NCBI RefSeq assembly: GCF_964204865.1
Contig: NC_135260.1
Location: forward strand, 7,130,001 to 7,194,000
Source of the DNA: Styela clava
Lineage: Eukaryota > Chordata > Ascidiacea > Stolidobranchia > Styelidae
Length of the DNA stretch: 64,000 nt
Reading direction: 5' to 3'
The notes beneath the pieces are model-generated. The model had not been told where the DNA came from, did not search any database, and saw nothing but the letters and a program-made list of their open reading frames with translations. Position numbers and translations under genes: made by a program. Position 1 is the first letter of the stretch, and each line of letters starts with the position of its first letter. Shown here piece after piece: positions 22,916-36,380 of this stretch.

Positions 22916-25900
22916 TCATCGTGGTTCCACCATCATTTTTCCTGTTTCAGGTCTCATAGTGAGCCCGTATTCAGTTTTTGGAAGACCAGGATGGTCTGGA
23001 TGCATAGAAAGATTGCACACGCGAAGAATCTGCGTGATGTAAAGAAACATTTCCAGCTTTGCTAGAACTTTCCCTGGACAAGCTCGTCTCCCCATTCCAA
23101 ACAAAAGAACTCGATCGCCAACTTCTGGTTGAAACATGCCGTCTGCATCGAGAAAACGTTCCGGTCTGTAGAAAAATAGGACGGATGAGTAAAGCCAAAG
23201 CAACTATATGACTAGTACGATTTAAGAGGTAACATAATTGCAATCAAAGAAGACTTATTATTCGTTTTGTAAATTGTTGTTTCTTCTGGGGTTTGTGTTG
23301 TTATTGTTATATGAATCAATTGAAAATTTACTCAAGGAGAAAAAAAAACAAGTTCTATGTGGCTTGATATTTCACTCCACATATTGCGCATATTACGCAA
23401 CCGCGTGGACTAGCAACGCCACCTATTTTGACAAACCGGCTAAGAGTCTACCGGTAGGGGACTTAGGTAGTGTCAGGATCAGAGGTGATTTGTAATTTCG
23501 ATTAGAATGTTCCAGTTTAAATTGCTACCGGTTACCATATTATGCTATCGGTACTGCCGCTAGTGGACGTTCGTAACCATATATTGAATTGCTTCCAGGG
23601 TTTATTAGAATTACAGTATAGACGTGAGATTGAACGTGAAAAATTATTCGACTACTATCATCGATAATAAATATCCATTCTATGCTTAAAAATAAAATGG
23701 CGGAAGCCATAACAAACCTGAAATGTTCTGGACTTTTCCACACTGATACATCATAGTTGACGGACCATTGGTTGATGAATACAATCGTGCCTTTTGGCAT
23801 ATCGTAACCCAGAAGACGAACGTTGTCGCGGGTCACAGCATGCGGAATTGTGAATGGCACAAATGACGAATGACGTAGTACTTCATGGATGAATGCGTTC
23901 GTATACGGAAAATGATTTCTGTCGGCATATCTGAAAATAGAAATAATAAATATATCATCTTTTTCTCTGAACCCCAATGCGCAAACATCATTTAAACTCG
24001 ATTTCCACCTGTGTTGACAATATGGAGTCTTTTTTTATTCTCAGGCCTCAGCTAATTTAGAATATGCAGTATTGGACAATGGCCGAGCGTGGTATTATTA
24101 TCATCCGCCATTTCGATTCATATTTATATTGTAACAATTATGTTTACGAGACTTTGAAAAACGTAAAATTGCACATTAGTGTGCGAGAATTTACAAAAAG
24201 GCATTTTGAATTGATTGATAAGCAGATGTAACTTACGATATATTTCTTTACCAAATAACCATGCTATTTCACAGACGCAACAAATAAATATAACAAATAA
24301 AAAGTATGTATTCAATGTGGAATGAGTTGATTACTAGGCCTTTTCAAAAATGCAACAGAAAAGCAAGGCCCCACGCCCTGTCACACTTAATATGGCCATC
24401 TATGATTAAGACATTCTTGCAACATAGATGATGGTATAATTGATTTGTAAAAAAATTTTTTTTTCAATCAAATAAAAGATTTTTTTTTGTCAATTCCATT
24501 TTTCGCATGCGTCTAAATTTTATAGAGAAAAAAAAGCGTAAAAAATGAAAATTTACTTTGGCGGCCTATCTTCTTTATGTATAAAAGTATCAATTTCACG
24601 TCTTATGATTTCCTGCGCGTCTTTGAATACAGCAGAATAGACGAAAATCCACATCAATGATTTTGATATTGTGTCAAATCCAGCGCCCATCAAATCGACT
24701 ATCTACAAAATTAGAAATATGAACAAATAATCATATAAAGAAATCACCAATTATTGTTAGGCTTGTGCAATAGTGCCATCTGTGGCTTTGCATAATTATT
24801 AATCTTCAATATGATCATAATCGAACGTTCAATTTTTCCCTCCATTGAATTCGGTGCAGAAAAATTCCGCCATTTTTATTGACTGTACTCGCCAGTCCAT
24901 CATATATGCGTAATACATGAAACACTAGGAAAAGGTGTATGGCATAATGACATTGTCAGTAAATTATAAATAGAATCCTTGAAATTGTGTGATAAATTGA
25001 AAGCATTACCGTGTTCAATGTGTGTTTTTCATCATACAATGGATTTCCTCTGTTTAATCTTGCAGTAGCAATCAGTCCATCTAATACATTTTTTGGTTCT
25101 ACATGTGTTTTGTTGTTTTTATTCCAATCATATATGTTATCAAAATTTTCCACATGTTTTTTGATATGTTCTTGCATGAAACTTTATATAAACAAAGGAA
25201 AGAAAACATGTTTTAGGTTTAAAATAAATAGAAGTTTGATAATAATCACTCAATACATAATATTATAGTATTATAAATTTGGATAAAAGTCATTCTAAGA
25301 TTTTATCTCGGTAAAATCTGCAAATTTATCTTCAATAATTTATTCTTAATCAAATCAGACGTACAAACATCCCTACTAACATGAATACAAATCAGTAACG
25401 GGAAATATTTTAAAATTGATTCCTAAATTGACCTTAAAACTTTTCCGATTATCAACCCCAAAATTCGAGATTAGTCGACTCAATCAATTCACAGAGAAAT
25501 GGGAATATATTAGCTTGCGTCACTGCTTGGGGTGGACAACAAGAATAAACAAACAAATTACGTCCGGTTACAATCGGTTAATTTTTTTCTAGTTTTGTGT
25601 TTTTCGATTTTCATTTTGACAAATACTTGCGGAAAAATTTCTGGATGAATTGACAACTGCATTGCGCGATAAGACAAATATTGACAATTATTATCTAATA
25701 TTTTGGAATATAATTGGAAATTTGCTTTGATATCTCAGTATTAGAAGATAACATTTGTATATTTGTTAACACTCACTCATCAAACTTTTTAATCACTGCT
25801 TTGAATTTTGTTAATAAACCCGGAATAACGTATCTGGTCCAAGGCATCATGTCAGCAGCAGATGAATTAGCTTGTATTCTGGAGAAATCATTATTATTGT

Positions 25901-27306
25901 CGATGATGAATTTAATGTGCGAATCCCCGGGTTGATATCTGTAAGATAAAAGGCATTAAAAATTGAAATAATTACCGGTTCAAATCACTCCGGTTTTAAA
26001 TGGGCAGCATATAATAATGAAATATTGACCACTGGCTTTGGATATTATTCACCTGTTGACGACCAGCGCTAAATGGCTGTTAAAAAAAAAAGCCATTTAG
26101 ATTAAAAACGATTAATATTTTTTCCAGACCTGTGAAGTGAATTTAATTCCTCCGGTAGTTTGTTTTACTTTTGAGTATTATTACTTTTTTTAGTAAAACA
26201 ATAGATAAGGTTAATAATTGTATTGAAACCAATTCGAAGTCTATAATTTCATATGCTTCCCTATTACGCGTGGCAAACCACGTATAAAGCAACCATGCTA
26301 AACGGTGTTAAAATTGTTTTCCAAATAGAAACTATGTACAAATAACGACACTAAATATTGTCTAATTTACGTCTATTCCTATTCTAGCTTTCTAATGCAG
26401 TTGCACAATGCTATACATTATACAAACCTTGAACCGCTGCATTCATACCGATTATTGGTCATCGCAGCCTAGGTATTCATACTATAACACTTTTGTTAAG
26501 TAAGCTAAAACCTACATTGCTTTTATTTTTGTTGATTAGCCTCATTTTAATCTATTATATATTTGCACAACTAATCGATAGAAAGAAAGTCAAGAAGTAA
26601 ATGAATAATTCAATTACCTTTCTCCGAACAAAAATGCACTCATAATATTGCTCGTCGTCCATGCTATTTCGTTGAATATTCCTGTCATGTTTTTACGATC
26701 TTCAGTGACACCATGTACTTCATGTCCACTATCTAATTCACTTTTCAGCAATCTCTGAGCAAGATCACTGACTTCCTCCGTGACAATGCGTTCTACGACA
26801 GGGCTGGCTTTTACTGATTGCGAGTTATTATTTTGGTCGTTGTTCACTTTTCGCAACGCGTAAGTACCAAGAGCATCCACGATTAATTTTCTATATCTTC
26901 TATGTTCATCTACGGGCATTGCACCAAATACAATGCTATGTCCCCTGCAGACATATTGCGTAGTATGCATTTCAGGTCGGGATACAAAGTCCATTGGCTG
27001 ACGGAGTAAAGCTTGTTTAATAGCATCCATTCCATTTACAACAATTACCATTCTAGACCCCAATTTTAGGCGATAAACAGCGCCGAACTTTTTCGCAAAG
27101 TTCGTCATAGTTAAGTGTGGGTTGGGACCAAGCTGGAGTATATTGCCTACAACGGGTAAGCCTTTAGGGCCCGGCGGAAGACGTATCGTTTGTTTCTTGG
27201 ATCGCAAAACATATCGAGTCAAGAGCAGCACTGCGGTGAAAACACATGAAAATCTGAAGGTGTCGACCAACGTGAACACAGATGTTAGATACCGTAGAAG
27301 TAACAT
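22916..27306 (-). CDS. Cytochrome P450, clan 2, CYP1-like
   Basis: Microsomal heme monooxygenase, likely oxidising lipophilic substrates at the ER with NADPH-P450 reductase. Six minus-strand exons: 27306-26618, 25938-25777, 25181-25010, 24702-24557, 23930-23718, 23165-22916. They join in frame (phases 2, 2, 0, 2, 2) to 543 residues. Landmarks: N-terminal membrane anchor, then proline hinge LPPGPKGLP (43-51); GMDAIKQALLRQPMDFVSRP, close to CYP1 B-helix sequence; I-helix AGFDT (348-352); K-helix EVLR (406-409); PERF (462-465); heme loop FGMGRRACPG with Cys490. All catalytic residues are present and no frameshift is seen, so it should be functional. CYP1 likeness rests on the N-terminal half (GPNPHL, RQPMDFVSRPEM) and is a family-level judgement; other clan-2 families are possible. 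A cluster of XRE cores lies about 1.2 kb upstream. Confidence 0.93.
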
Positions 27307-27908
27307 GATGTCAAACCTAGATCATACACCTTAACGATTTAGATCGTAGGTTACAGATTCCTTTCTTTTATAGATTAGCTTAAGATGTGAATAAGAAAAA
27401 AAGGATTAAAAAAAGAAAAAGGAATTACCTCATATATAATACATCATTTTATATTACCACCCCAAAGATATAGCAAAGTTATCGTTAAATTTGCATAATT
27501 TTCAGTATCCATTGTCTGTGACATTATTTAACGTTTTATTTTTGCGGGCAAATGACGCTTTAAAATTATATAACTATCCTTAGAAAATAAAAATTTCCTG
27601 AATCGTTAATCTCACAGATGCAATCAAGACTCACACTGCCTCAAATACTTATTTTGGAATATCAACTGTACGCCACTAGCCAGCATCAGTTTCTTATCTG
27701 ACCATATTCGTCGCCTCGTGAAGTTCTTTATATGCAGTCTAAGAAAACACGCAAAATCAACTCTAATTTTTCTACGATTGGATTCGTGGACATAGACTCT
27801 ATTGCCACTGTCTGTGGAAGACAACTAAGTGCTATAAAATGCTAATTCATATTATGTTAAATTAGTTAGAAGATGGTAGGTAGCAGACAATACAATTTAA
27901 CTGTAAAC

Positions 27909-28146
27909 TAAACTAGTAGTTCCCAACTATTTTTCATGTTGGCCAAGTTTTTCAAAATAAAATTTTGTAAAATCTGTATAAAATCTCGCGACCCAAGGAT
28001 ATGCTCAAATACTAAACGTGTAGTACTTTTATGACCAAAATTAAATAAATAATAAAATTCATTATAAAATAAAATTAGTAACTTCTAGGTTTTGATTGGA
28101 AAAAATCCAAGAAAATGTTCATGCTACCCATTGGTAAGAAACACTG
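27909..28146. repeat. Possible hAT-like MITE
   Basis: GTAGTTCCCAACTATTTTTC at the left and the inverse-like TTGGTAAGAAACACTG at the right enclose an AT-rich interior. The inverted repeat is imperfect and no target duplication is convincing. Confidence 0.35.
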
Positions 28147-28542
28147 TACTAACCCATATCGTTTGCTTTTTACCATGCGTTTGTTTTTTATGCTTTACTA
28201 CTCTGTAAAATTGTTTCGTCATTTAAAATTATCCAATTAAAAGCAATGCTATATATGTATGAATTATCCACGGCCATTGTATATTGAATGTACTTCCAAT
28301 TTTATCACCATGGATAATTTATCTTTAGTCCATGTTATGTTGGGGTCAAAGTTGAAACGATATGTCGTGTGAGTTCTAAGAACGCTTTTCGACACAAGGA
28401 CAATAGAGTGCATAACAATGTTACTAACATGACTTGCACCTAACATATCGCCCGCGGAATTGAATAACAAATAGATTTTTAAAATAATAGAACTGTATAA
28501 GCTAATTATTATCATCTGTGCGCACGACTGACGAGAGACTCT

Positions 28543-28852
28543 CACGCGAACTATCACACGCTAAGTTACAATCAATTGGGGAAAATGCGCCCGCAACACG
28601 GGAAATCGCGTGTGAAACCTCTGATCTGACGAAATTGGCAAATTTCTGTGCGTGCAGGGATCTTATGGATTGGCGGAAGTCTAACTTGTAAACGTAGTTG
28701 TGGTTCGTACTTCTAACGCCCATATCCCGCCCTACGCCCATACAACATATTTCCCTGACAAGTGGGAAGGATTTTAAACGCTTTTTCAATTTTACACGCG
28801 ACCAGTCACTGGCCGATGCTTGGCTGATTATAAAAATGGGCTTTGTCACGTG
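28543..28852. promoter_or_regulatory. Cluster of AHR/ARNT (XRE, TNGCGTG) cores upstream of the P450
   Basis: Four TNGCGTG cores fall within about 260 bp: 28543-28549 (minus), 28557-28563 (minus), 28606-28612 (plus) and 28795-28801 (minus). A CACGTG E-box follows at 28847-28852, a CCAAT box on the minus strand near 28575 and a TATAAAA at 28829-28835 on the plus strand. The block is clearly GC-richer than its surroundings. CYP1 genes in vertebrates are controlled by AHR through this motif. Here it lies 1.24-1.5 kb upstream of the P450 start codon, so it could be a promoter or enhancer, if the gene has an upstream untranslated exon. The 115-codon minus-strand frame across it has no recognisable motif. 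Confidence 0.45.
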
Positions 28853-28859
28853 TTACAAT

Positions 28860-30790
28860 TTTAACGACAGTGTAAATTTACAGCATTTTCACTGGTATTC
28901 AACCATAATTCATTCAGACATCAGGTTCAGTCATCATTCTAAAACAATATGCACTCTTAAAAATTTTCGTTGGCTAGTTTCACTGTGGCAATTTTATTTT
29001 TCGATATTTCTATCAAAATTGTAAGGCCAAATCAAGCAAAGCCATTAAAGTATTATTCGGACGTTATTAATGCACACACAATTAATTGGAACATTGGTTG
29101 CGGTTGTGTAAAAATACGGCTGCATGGTCAAATTTAACTTTTTGAGCCGATTGTTATTTATCTGTTATTTTACTTATTCAATTTAGGAAGTTGATATTAA
29201 ATACTAGTGTTTCCAGGAATCTATTTTTAATAGTTAGTAGTACTGTTAGCCATGTGCCTTGGCCTTTGATGTTGTAAAAAAACTATGCTTTTTTTACCAT
29301 TTCATCTGTATGGAATCAAGTCGAATTCACAAGGTGTTTTATTCATAACTTGTTGTTAACGTACACCAGTTATTTGCAGCCAATAGCTAATGAATGGATT
29401 TGTTGAGATTTTAATCTGCTAGTTGTAATATTACAAAAAAGGTCTTATTCTTTCATATCTTCTTGTTGTCAATAATACATAATAATGCAAATCGAATCGG
29501 ACAACTTGTCACAAACAAATGACGTTAAAAGCATTTTATCTTTGCAATTTAGTTTAAAAATAGACTATTTGTCGTTTTCTTCAAAATATAGGAAGCAGCG
29601 GATAAGATTAAGACGAGCTTATCTACGAAAATATATAATTGAAATTTGTGGAGAATAGTGTGAAATGAGATGTGGTAAAAACGATAGATTTAGCATGTTT
29701 ATCTCCTTTCCATCGATTTAATATATTTCAGTTCGCACGCAAAAATATTACATTACAACAATACACCTATTCTTCAAACTATCAATCTTATCCTAACTGT
29801 GGCTTTCTCTCCGATTCAGATATCATACCATAAACTGAGAATGTATAGTTGAATTTAAGTCAACTTTTAAATGATAATGAGGCGGTAAAATATAACATAA
29901 AATATAATATAATTGTAAAATATTGCCTTTGCTATCACGACAAACTAGGTGAAAAAGTACATCATGCAATGCCCGACTAAATTTTGCAGATACTATTTTC
30001 TTTTGATATCCTTCAGTTTCGTCAGATCTATGGCTTCTCTACCGATATGCGTCATAAAGGGTGTGACGATTCAGTATTTAAGCAACGTATGTTTACTATG
30101 TTATATATTCACAAATACTATCAGCAAACTATTTACTGTTTCAAAATACTATCAACTTTTTTAATTCAAAGTACAATCGATTAGTATTTTTTTTATGCGT
30201 TGTCAGAATAGCAATTCTGGCAAATGGTACAATTTAAGTCAACGTTTGGAATAACTTAAATGAAAAAATAGGATTTCTCAGATATGCATGACTGTAGATT
30301 GCAGGTAAACTTTGTCCGATTTAATCATTAGTAAAGACGCATACACTCATATTGTTTGCATAACCGAACATACTTTAGCAAGCATATAAGAGCATTGCCT
30401 TCTCGACACTTAGTAAATCGGTGATTGTAAATACTTACTTCGGCGAATTAACACACAGACGTTGTTTTCACGGCAATTGCAGTTTAAAATGATATACCGT
30501 CTGGTCGTTGTTGTCGCCATGTTCATTGATAAATAAGAAGGTCAATCATTCGTGACCACGCTTGCATTTATCAAATTGGATTTTAGTTCTAATTTAGATT
30601 ATTACGACTCAGGAAATTATCTATACAAATCTCCTAACTTATCTTAAGCAATCAGTGATTCCCTTACACCCCCAACCACTTAATTTTGAGATGTTACTGC
30701 ACCACAATTCAATTCTAATATCCAGAAAGCTATGTATATACCAGTACAGATGATCAGTCAAATGCATAACAATCTGTTGTAAGTCACAAA
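28860..30790. other. No recognisable gene
   Basis: AT-rich stretch with short low-complexity reading frames. A 15-codon frame at about 30488 (MIYRLVVVVAMFIDK) resembles a signal peptide but ends without a donor. Confidence 0.4.
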
Positions 30791-30795
30791 GTGAT

Positions 30796-31281
30796 ATGCC
30801 CAACCCTAAAAAGAAAGCTGCGGAGCATACTGGATGGAATACAAGTTCGCCAATTGCCGACAGTACGCAGGTATTGTAAAATACTACCGTTATGAATCAT
30901 CCGGTAAAGATTGAAAGACATTGAAATTAGTCATCAGGTAAATTAAACCATTCTCAGTTTAAATTCTTCTTAGCAAAAAGGTTACAGACGTTGACGGGTG
31001 ATCAATTCATGTGCACCTTTACAAAAAATATGAAAAATGTGAAATGGTCCTTTAACACTTTTTATTATAACTGTAATGTACAATTGTATAAGAAATCTGT
31101 GCTCTTTTGCTGTTTGTATCTTAGTTGCCTTCTGATTATAATCTCATGCGTGTATTTTTTTATTCAATTGGGAAATAACAGAAACAGTTTACGGAAAAAC
31201 ACGCAACTTAGTCGCACGCTATTTGGAAAATTGCGACCATGCGATTCACTACTCACACGCAACAATCAGTTTTTCGTTTAA
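30796..31281 (+). CDS. Possible two-exon gene for a small membrane protein
   Basis: Exon 1 (30796-30870) starts at ATG and gives 25 codons (MPNPKKKAAEHTGWNTSSPI at the start), ending in phase 0 at CAG|GTATTG. A 117-nt intron would join it to 30988-31281, where 97 codons follow, with a single hydrophobic segment (SVLFCCLYLSCLLIIISCVY) and a basic C-terminal part. The acceptor (AGGTTACAG) has a poor pyrimidine tract. Family not recognised; a Golgi-type membrane protein fragment or a chance join are both possible. Confidence 0.25.
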
Positions 31282-32746
31282 TTTTTCGAAAAACAGGATG
31301 AATCTAATTCGTAAGGAAAGATGATATCTCTATGACCACACGCAAGATAAGCGCATCGATTGAACCTTTGTTTGAGGTCGATTTGAAAACCTTTTATGCG
31401 AAAGATAGTTTAAATAATCCCGACTTTCACAGTATGTTACGTTGATTGTCATTTCTAAATATACTTGTCTTCAGACGCATACCCATGCGCACTTTTTATC
31501 AAACTTGAACCGGCAGATGGCGTAACCTAATATGCCTACTGTTAGGCCAAATTCAATAAGGTGTCAAATAAGATGTATTCAATAAAAACCGATCAGATCT
31601 GCAGCATTCGATCTCCAGCTACTGCGCTCATCTTCCACTTAAGACACTCACGTACTCACGAAAATGACTGCGTAGTTAATTATATTTCGAGTTCGCGAAT
31701 GAAGAAATAAAAAAAAACGTACTAGCAAGCATTTTATTCATAAAATGCATCGCCTGTCACAAAGTATTCTACACTATTGACTATGGAACAGATGGTGAAC
31801 CTAAAGAGTTATTGAGCATCGCCCCAATTTCGCCAGTAAACGTGCGAGGCAATTTGCATTCTGAATGCATGGTTAGGTCCGAATAGGTAATAAGTAATAA
31901 TTTCACGATTTTTAATATAACAGACATAGGTACATAAAGGTACTACACAAAGGACCGTACTATACTCGATTCCGAAATAGGAAAAACATCGAATTTTTCT
32001 CGCGAGTACAGATCCTGCTAGGATAAGCCATAGGGTAATTAATTAAACGTTGGCAATATCAGAATCCGCTACAAATTTAAATTTTGTACATGACGGTTTC
32101 AATATGTGTACACTGACAATCCTAAGGGAGGTCAGAATAATGGGATAGGAGCATTGCATTAGCAACCAGGTAACATCGTTTTATTAAGAACTATTTACCT
32201 ATTTCAAATGGATTTTATAACCGTCTTTCTGTCGTAGAAGGGGTTGAAATCGTGATATTTTAATCGTTCAAAATTGCTTATTGAAATACCTTTCGTACGG
32301 TTTTTAATATCGCGATCCGCACGCGAAGAAGCCATTGTGTGTGGTATCTCACATGTTTTGAACAACTTTGCACGCTACAATTTCTTATGCCTAGACCGAT
32401 TACTAAGAATTACAGCTTTGGTTATGTGATATGGTTTTTAATATGACGTTGGAAATACGTAACTATACGTAGTTATATGAGATAAATATGAAGCGATAAT
32501 AATTTTGGGTTGTAATCCGTCACTGTCAATACCTCAACTATTTTGTGTGTTTTAAATTATGAAAATTATAGCAACTAGAAATGACATTTTGCTGCAATTG
32601 ATTGAAATTATTTTATTAACTGATGTTCAGAAATTTTTTAACCCAAAGAAACCGGACCAGAATTATAGTTAGCTAAATATTTAAATTCTATAGTTTAATC
32701 AGAAATTTTACTAGAATAGCAAATACACAAAATATCAACTTGAATA
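31282..32746. other. No recognisable gene
   Basis: AT-rich intergenic sequence with no reading frame of note. Confidence 0.4.
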
Positions 32747-33570
32747 TCGTCACGCTAATAACCGAATTGCGTAAGTCATTTTTAGCAGTTTCGAGAAAAA
32801 CGTAAAAAACTTCATAATGAAATTGCTATGCCATTGAGAGTCAATAATTTGCCATGGTTCAATTTTTTGATCGTAGCCAGATTTAAGTTAATTTGTATGA
32901 CGCAGTCATGTGACGTCATAATGGCGCACTGTGACTTAGGCAGAAATGTGTCTATGACTAGGGGACATACGCAATTTTGCAACTTGACTATATGTACCAT
33001 TCCTGAAAACCAAACAATCCAAAAACGAATGTAATTCTTAGTATTTACGAAGTCTAATCCCCAAAATAGCTAATCTGTTTCAATTACATTATTTTTTATG
33101 TTTAAAATACATATTTCATCAATATAACACGCTCTGCACATCCACCGAAATAAGACTGAAGTTAAATATGAAGAATAAAACAGCAATGTACCCTTATATA
33201 AAAGCCAACCAAGGTGAATTGGACTCAGACAGTGAATATCACAAGTGCATGCCTTCCTATATTGTAGTAGAGATTGAAATTTATAAGCGCTGAGCTAGAA
33301 TCTGAGATGCAAAAACTCGAAAATCCTTCGCCGAGGTTATTTTGCCTTTGTGACGTCACAATAGTCCTGCGTTAACAGTGATAATTCATTATGACGAAAC
33401 AATTGAACAAATTTGCATATCATACAAAATCTCTATTTCTATGTGTTTCGGAATTCTTAAAATAAAATCTGAGTTAACAGTCAGGTGCGCAGCATTACAT
33501 AAATACCTATTTTATGAAAAACTCAAAACCGCCAAATATGACTTACGCAATTCGGTTATTAGCGTGACGA
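32747..33570. mobile_element. TA-flanked MITE, 824 bp, copy 2
   Basis: Ends TCGTCACGCTAATAACCGAA and its exact inverse, inverted repeat about 33 bp, flanked by TA at 32745-32746 and 33571-33572. Internal sequence is closely similar to the copy at 3854-4692, including the phrase GTGACGTCACAATAGTCCTG. It has no transposase. Confidence 0.85.
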
Positions 33571-33574
33571 TATA

Positions 33575-36372
33575 GTAATTAGAGCAAACTTGTCAACCAA
33601 ATAAAAATTGGATAACAAAAATGTGTGATATTTTTCTTTCTAAGTTATTTGTTGAATCGATAAGCAAAACAGAAATTGAATATAAAGAACCTTTATTATA
33701 ATGTAAGGAATAAATGAAACATTGCATGCTTGATACTTGCACACGGCATGCAATGCTGTTCAAGTTTAGACGGCAAAATCTCGGCGCACTTTTTAGGGCC
33801 CACGTGATAACATAATTTAAGCATTATTTTATCGTCGAATAGGTGTGTTTAAAATTTTTTTTTGTGAATAGCGCATTTAGTTTGTGTTTATTGAATGTTA
33901 AGTACTTCTGGTACCATTTGTTTGATACTATGCGTTAATGTGGCGGTTTGATTTGTATTATTGTGGCGAGTCCAGATTTCCTTCCTTGCTGTACACGAGA
34001 CAAGTTGCTACCCTACACGATAATGTTTAGTCTCCTAATTGTCGTCGTAATTGAGTCTACAAAACTTTTTTTGATGTTTAAAAAAATGCGCAATATTCCT
34101 CATGCATTTTGACAAAATTAAAATCTTATCGTGTGAACTGGTGATTGTCAGCAAATCGTGAATTGATAAAAAAGAGCAAATGAATTAAATATAATACTAC
34201 TTGAAGGTTGACATTTTTTCGTGGTAAAGTACTGGTATTCTTCCGCACACTCGTCAGTTGTGTGTAATAGCGTGCTGTGTGCTATCTATGAAGTTTATGG
34301 TGCAAACATATTAGTTAATACAGTAAACGTAATAGGTCTGTTTAGGCATCAATGGAACCACAATTCTCCTACGCATTTGACAAAATCTGAGTGAGGCAGA
34401 ACAATTCATAGTGAGTGAATTCACCAATTATCAGATTATTCAATCAATCGTATGCCAACTCATGCAAAACTTAATTATTACAGTTTCTCAGTGATGGATA
34501 TATGCACATAAATTTTAAATCACGGAGAAATAAAAAATAATTTATAAGAAAATGCTTGGCATTGAAAGTGGATGTACATATGTTGAATAATTTACTCACA
34601 TAGTAAGCAAAAATTGGGTTTAATAAAATATGTGTTGTGGGTATTTTCATATAGACTCCTTATTGAACGCGCCCACTTAATTGACCGTGATATGGCAAGT
34701 AAGTTTAATAATCTAGAAACTATCTGGAAATTTTCAACTTGCGAATATTGTCCTCCAAACCATCGATATTATAATCGAGAAATCGCACCCTCGTGAATTA
34801 AAAATAGATTCGGGTAAAACACAGTATACATATATTTCGGTATCACGCGTGAGAAAGTATAAGTCAACGTGTCAGGTATATATATCCAACAGTTCAACCT
34901 TGGTATAGTATGATTAATTTGCAAAACTTTGACCCGATTCATCTTAACGTAACAAGGATAATTCGCGGCTTATTAAAAGGCAATCCCGAACCATTCTTTT
35001 CCTAGAATAATGGTTTGTTATTACGACACAAGCACGTTTTTCGGATTTACATTTTTGAGTTCTTTTGTATTCCGTGACAATACGAGAACTCGCGTGTCTG
35101 CAACCCCGGGTACAGACATACCCATCATTTTTTGTCTTCTCCCAGTCACGCGTTTTACTACGATGGGTTTAGTGGACCCGAAATGAACTCGTTGCGTGAG
35201 ACAATGGAAAAAATATGCCGTGAATAAATCCGTTGTCAATTATAAATCGTATCAAAAGTTACAAAAAAAGTATAAACTTCAATCTTCATTTGATATAAAT
35301 AATACAAATGTTATTATACCCTTCGCACGTATGTGAGTTACAAGCGAGATGACATTTACACGAGCGAGCGAGCCCCATGTTCAAAAATAACCATAACCAA
35401 GCATGAAACGCCCCCAGCACAAAATGATCATTAAAAGCTGTGAAGCTAACTATGTGTGTTATACATCTGCCTTTTCAAGCGGTAATAGTACAAACCGGTG
35501 TAAGTGAAATTTGATAGTGCGAAGCGACCCCATTTTACCACCCCACACGCACCCATACTTCTCTCGCATGCATTTGGTCGGAAGTACTTACGCCCTTTCA
35601 AGATAAAAGAGTTTCCGAAAACGCGACAATAAAAGAAGGCACGAGTCGCGTGCCACAACTTCGAGAGCAAGAGAGAACCGCATCTTAAATAGGAAACCCT
35701 GAGAGTTATATTGTGTCTCCTGTCTCTTATCTGCGCGTCAAACAATGTGTAGTTCTCACCCCTCAATTATGAATGCGTAAAAGTTACTTTACATCCATCA
35801 TAAAAAGGCAAGAAATAGTGATTTTTGATGTGAAATATCGAGAGACCTTGGTCTTGGGGTAGGTTTGGCAATGTTCCAAAAGATTTGTTAAAGCAAAATC
35901 AGAAGCACCCAGAAAAAAGGCGAAAACTGTTTGCCGAATAAGTGGGTTGCATGCAATAATCTTGATGTCGTGCGATACGATTTTCTACCACGCACGATTT
36001 CCAACGAATTCTCATTGAGTGAATCATCTCTTAAAAGATTATACATAGTTGTAATTTAATTTTCAAAGCATGAAGCCATGCCAAATCATACTGGATCCAC
36101 GAAGATTCGGTTACCACAAAAATCTGGGCACATTACAGAAAATTTCAAGAACAATGCCGACAGCAGACATAATTGTAAATGTTTTCGTGCAAGAGAGAGA
36201 GAAACAAAACGACGACACACCTCATTCCCGACTAATCACAATGCTGGGTTTGGATATCGATTATAATTTCATTGAGGTCATACTATGATAACGAGTTTGA
36301 ACTTGGAAAATAATTTACCACTTTGGAAAATACATCGATGGGCGGGACGCCATGCTAGTGACACTGGTAAAT
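33575..36372. other. No recognisable gene; GC-richer patch 35330-35760
   Basis: Mostly AT-rich. The patch at 35330-35760 is visibly richer in CpG and GC (for example ACACGAGCGAGCGAGCCCCA) and carries a 106-codon minus-strand frame without recognisable motifs. It could be a promoter region or an old transposon. A 72-codon frame at 36070-36288 has two overlapping open frames, so coding status is doubtful. Confidence 0.35.
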
Positions 36373-36380
36373 GATTTGAC

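Noticed and set aside
28502-28849. 115-codon minus-strand frame over the XRE block
   Set aside because: No recognisable domain; the region looks regulatory or repeat-derived, and overlapping frames are open on the other strand too.
36070-36288. 72-codon frame (MKPCQIILDPRRFGYHKNLG at its start)
   Set aside because: Two frames are open over the same bases, no domain is seen and no splice partners were found.
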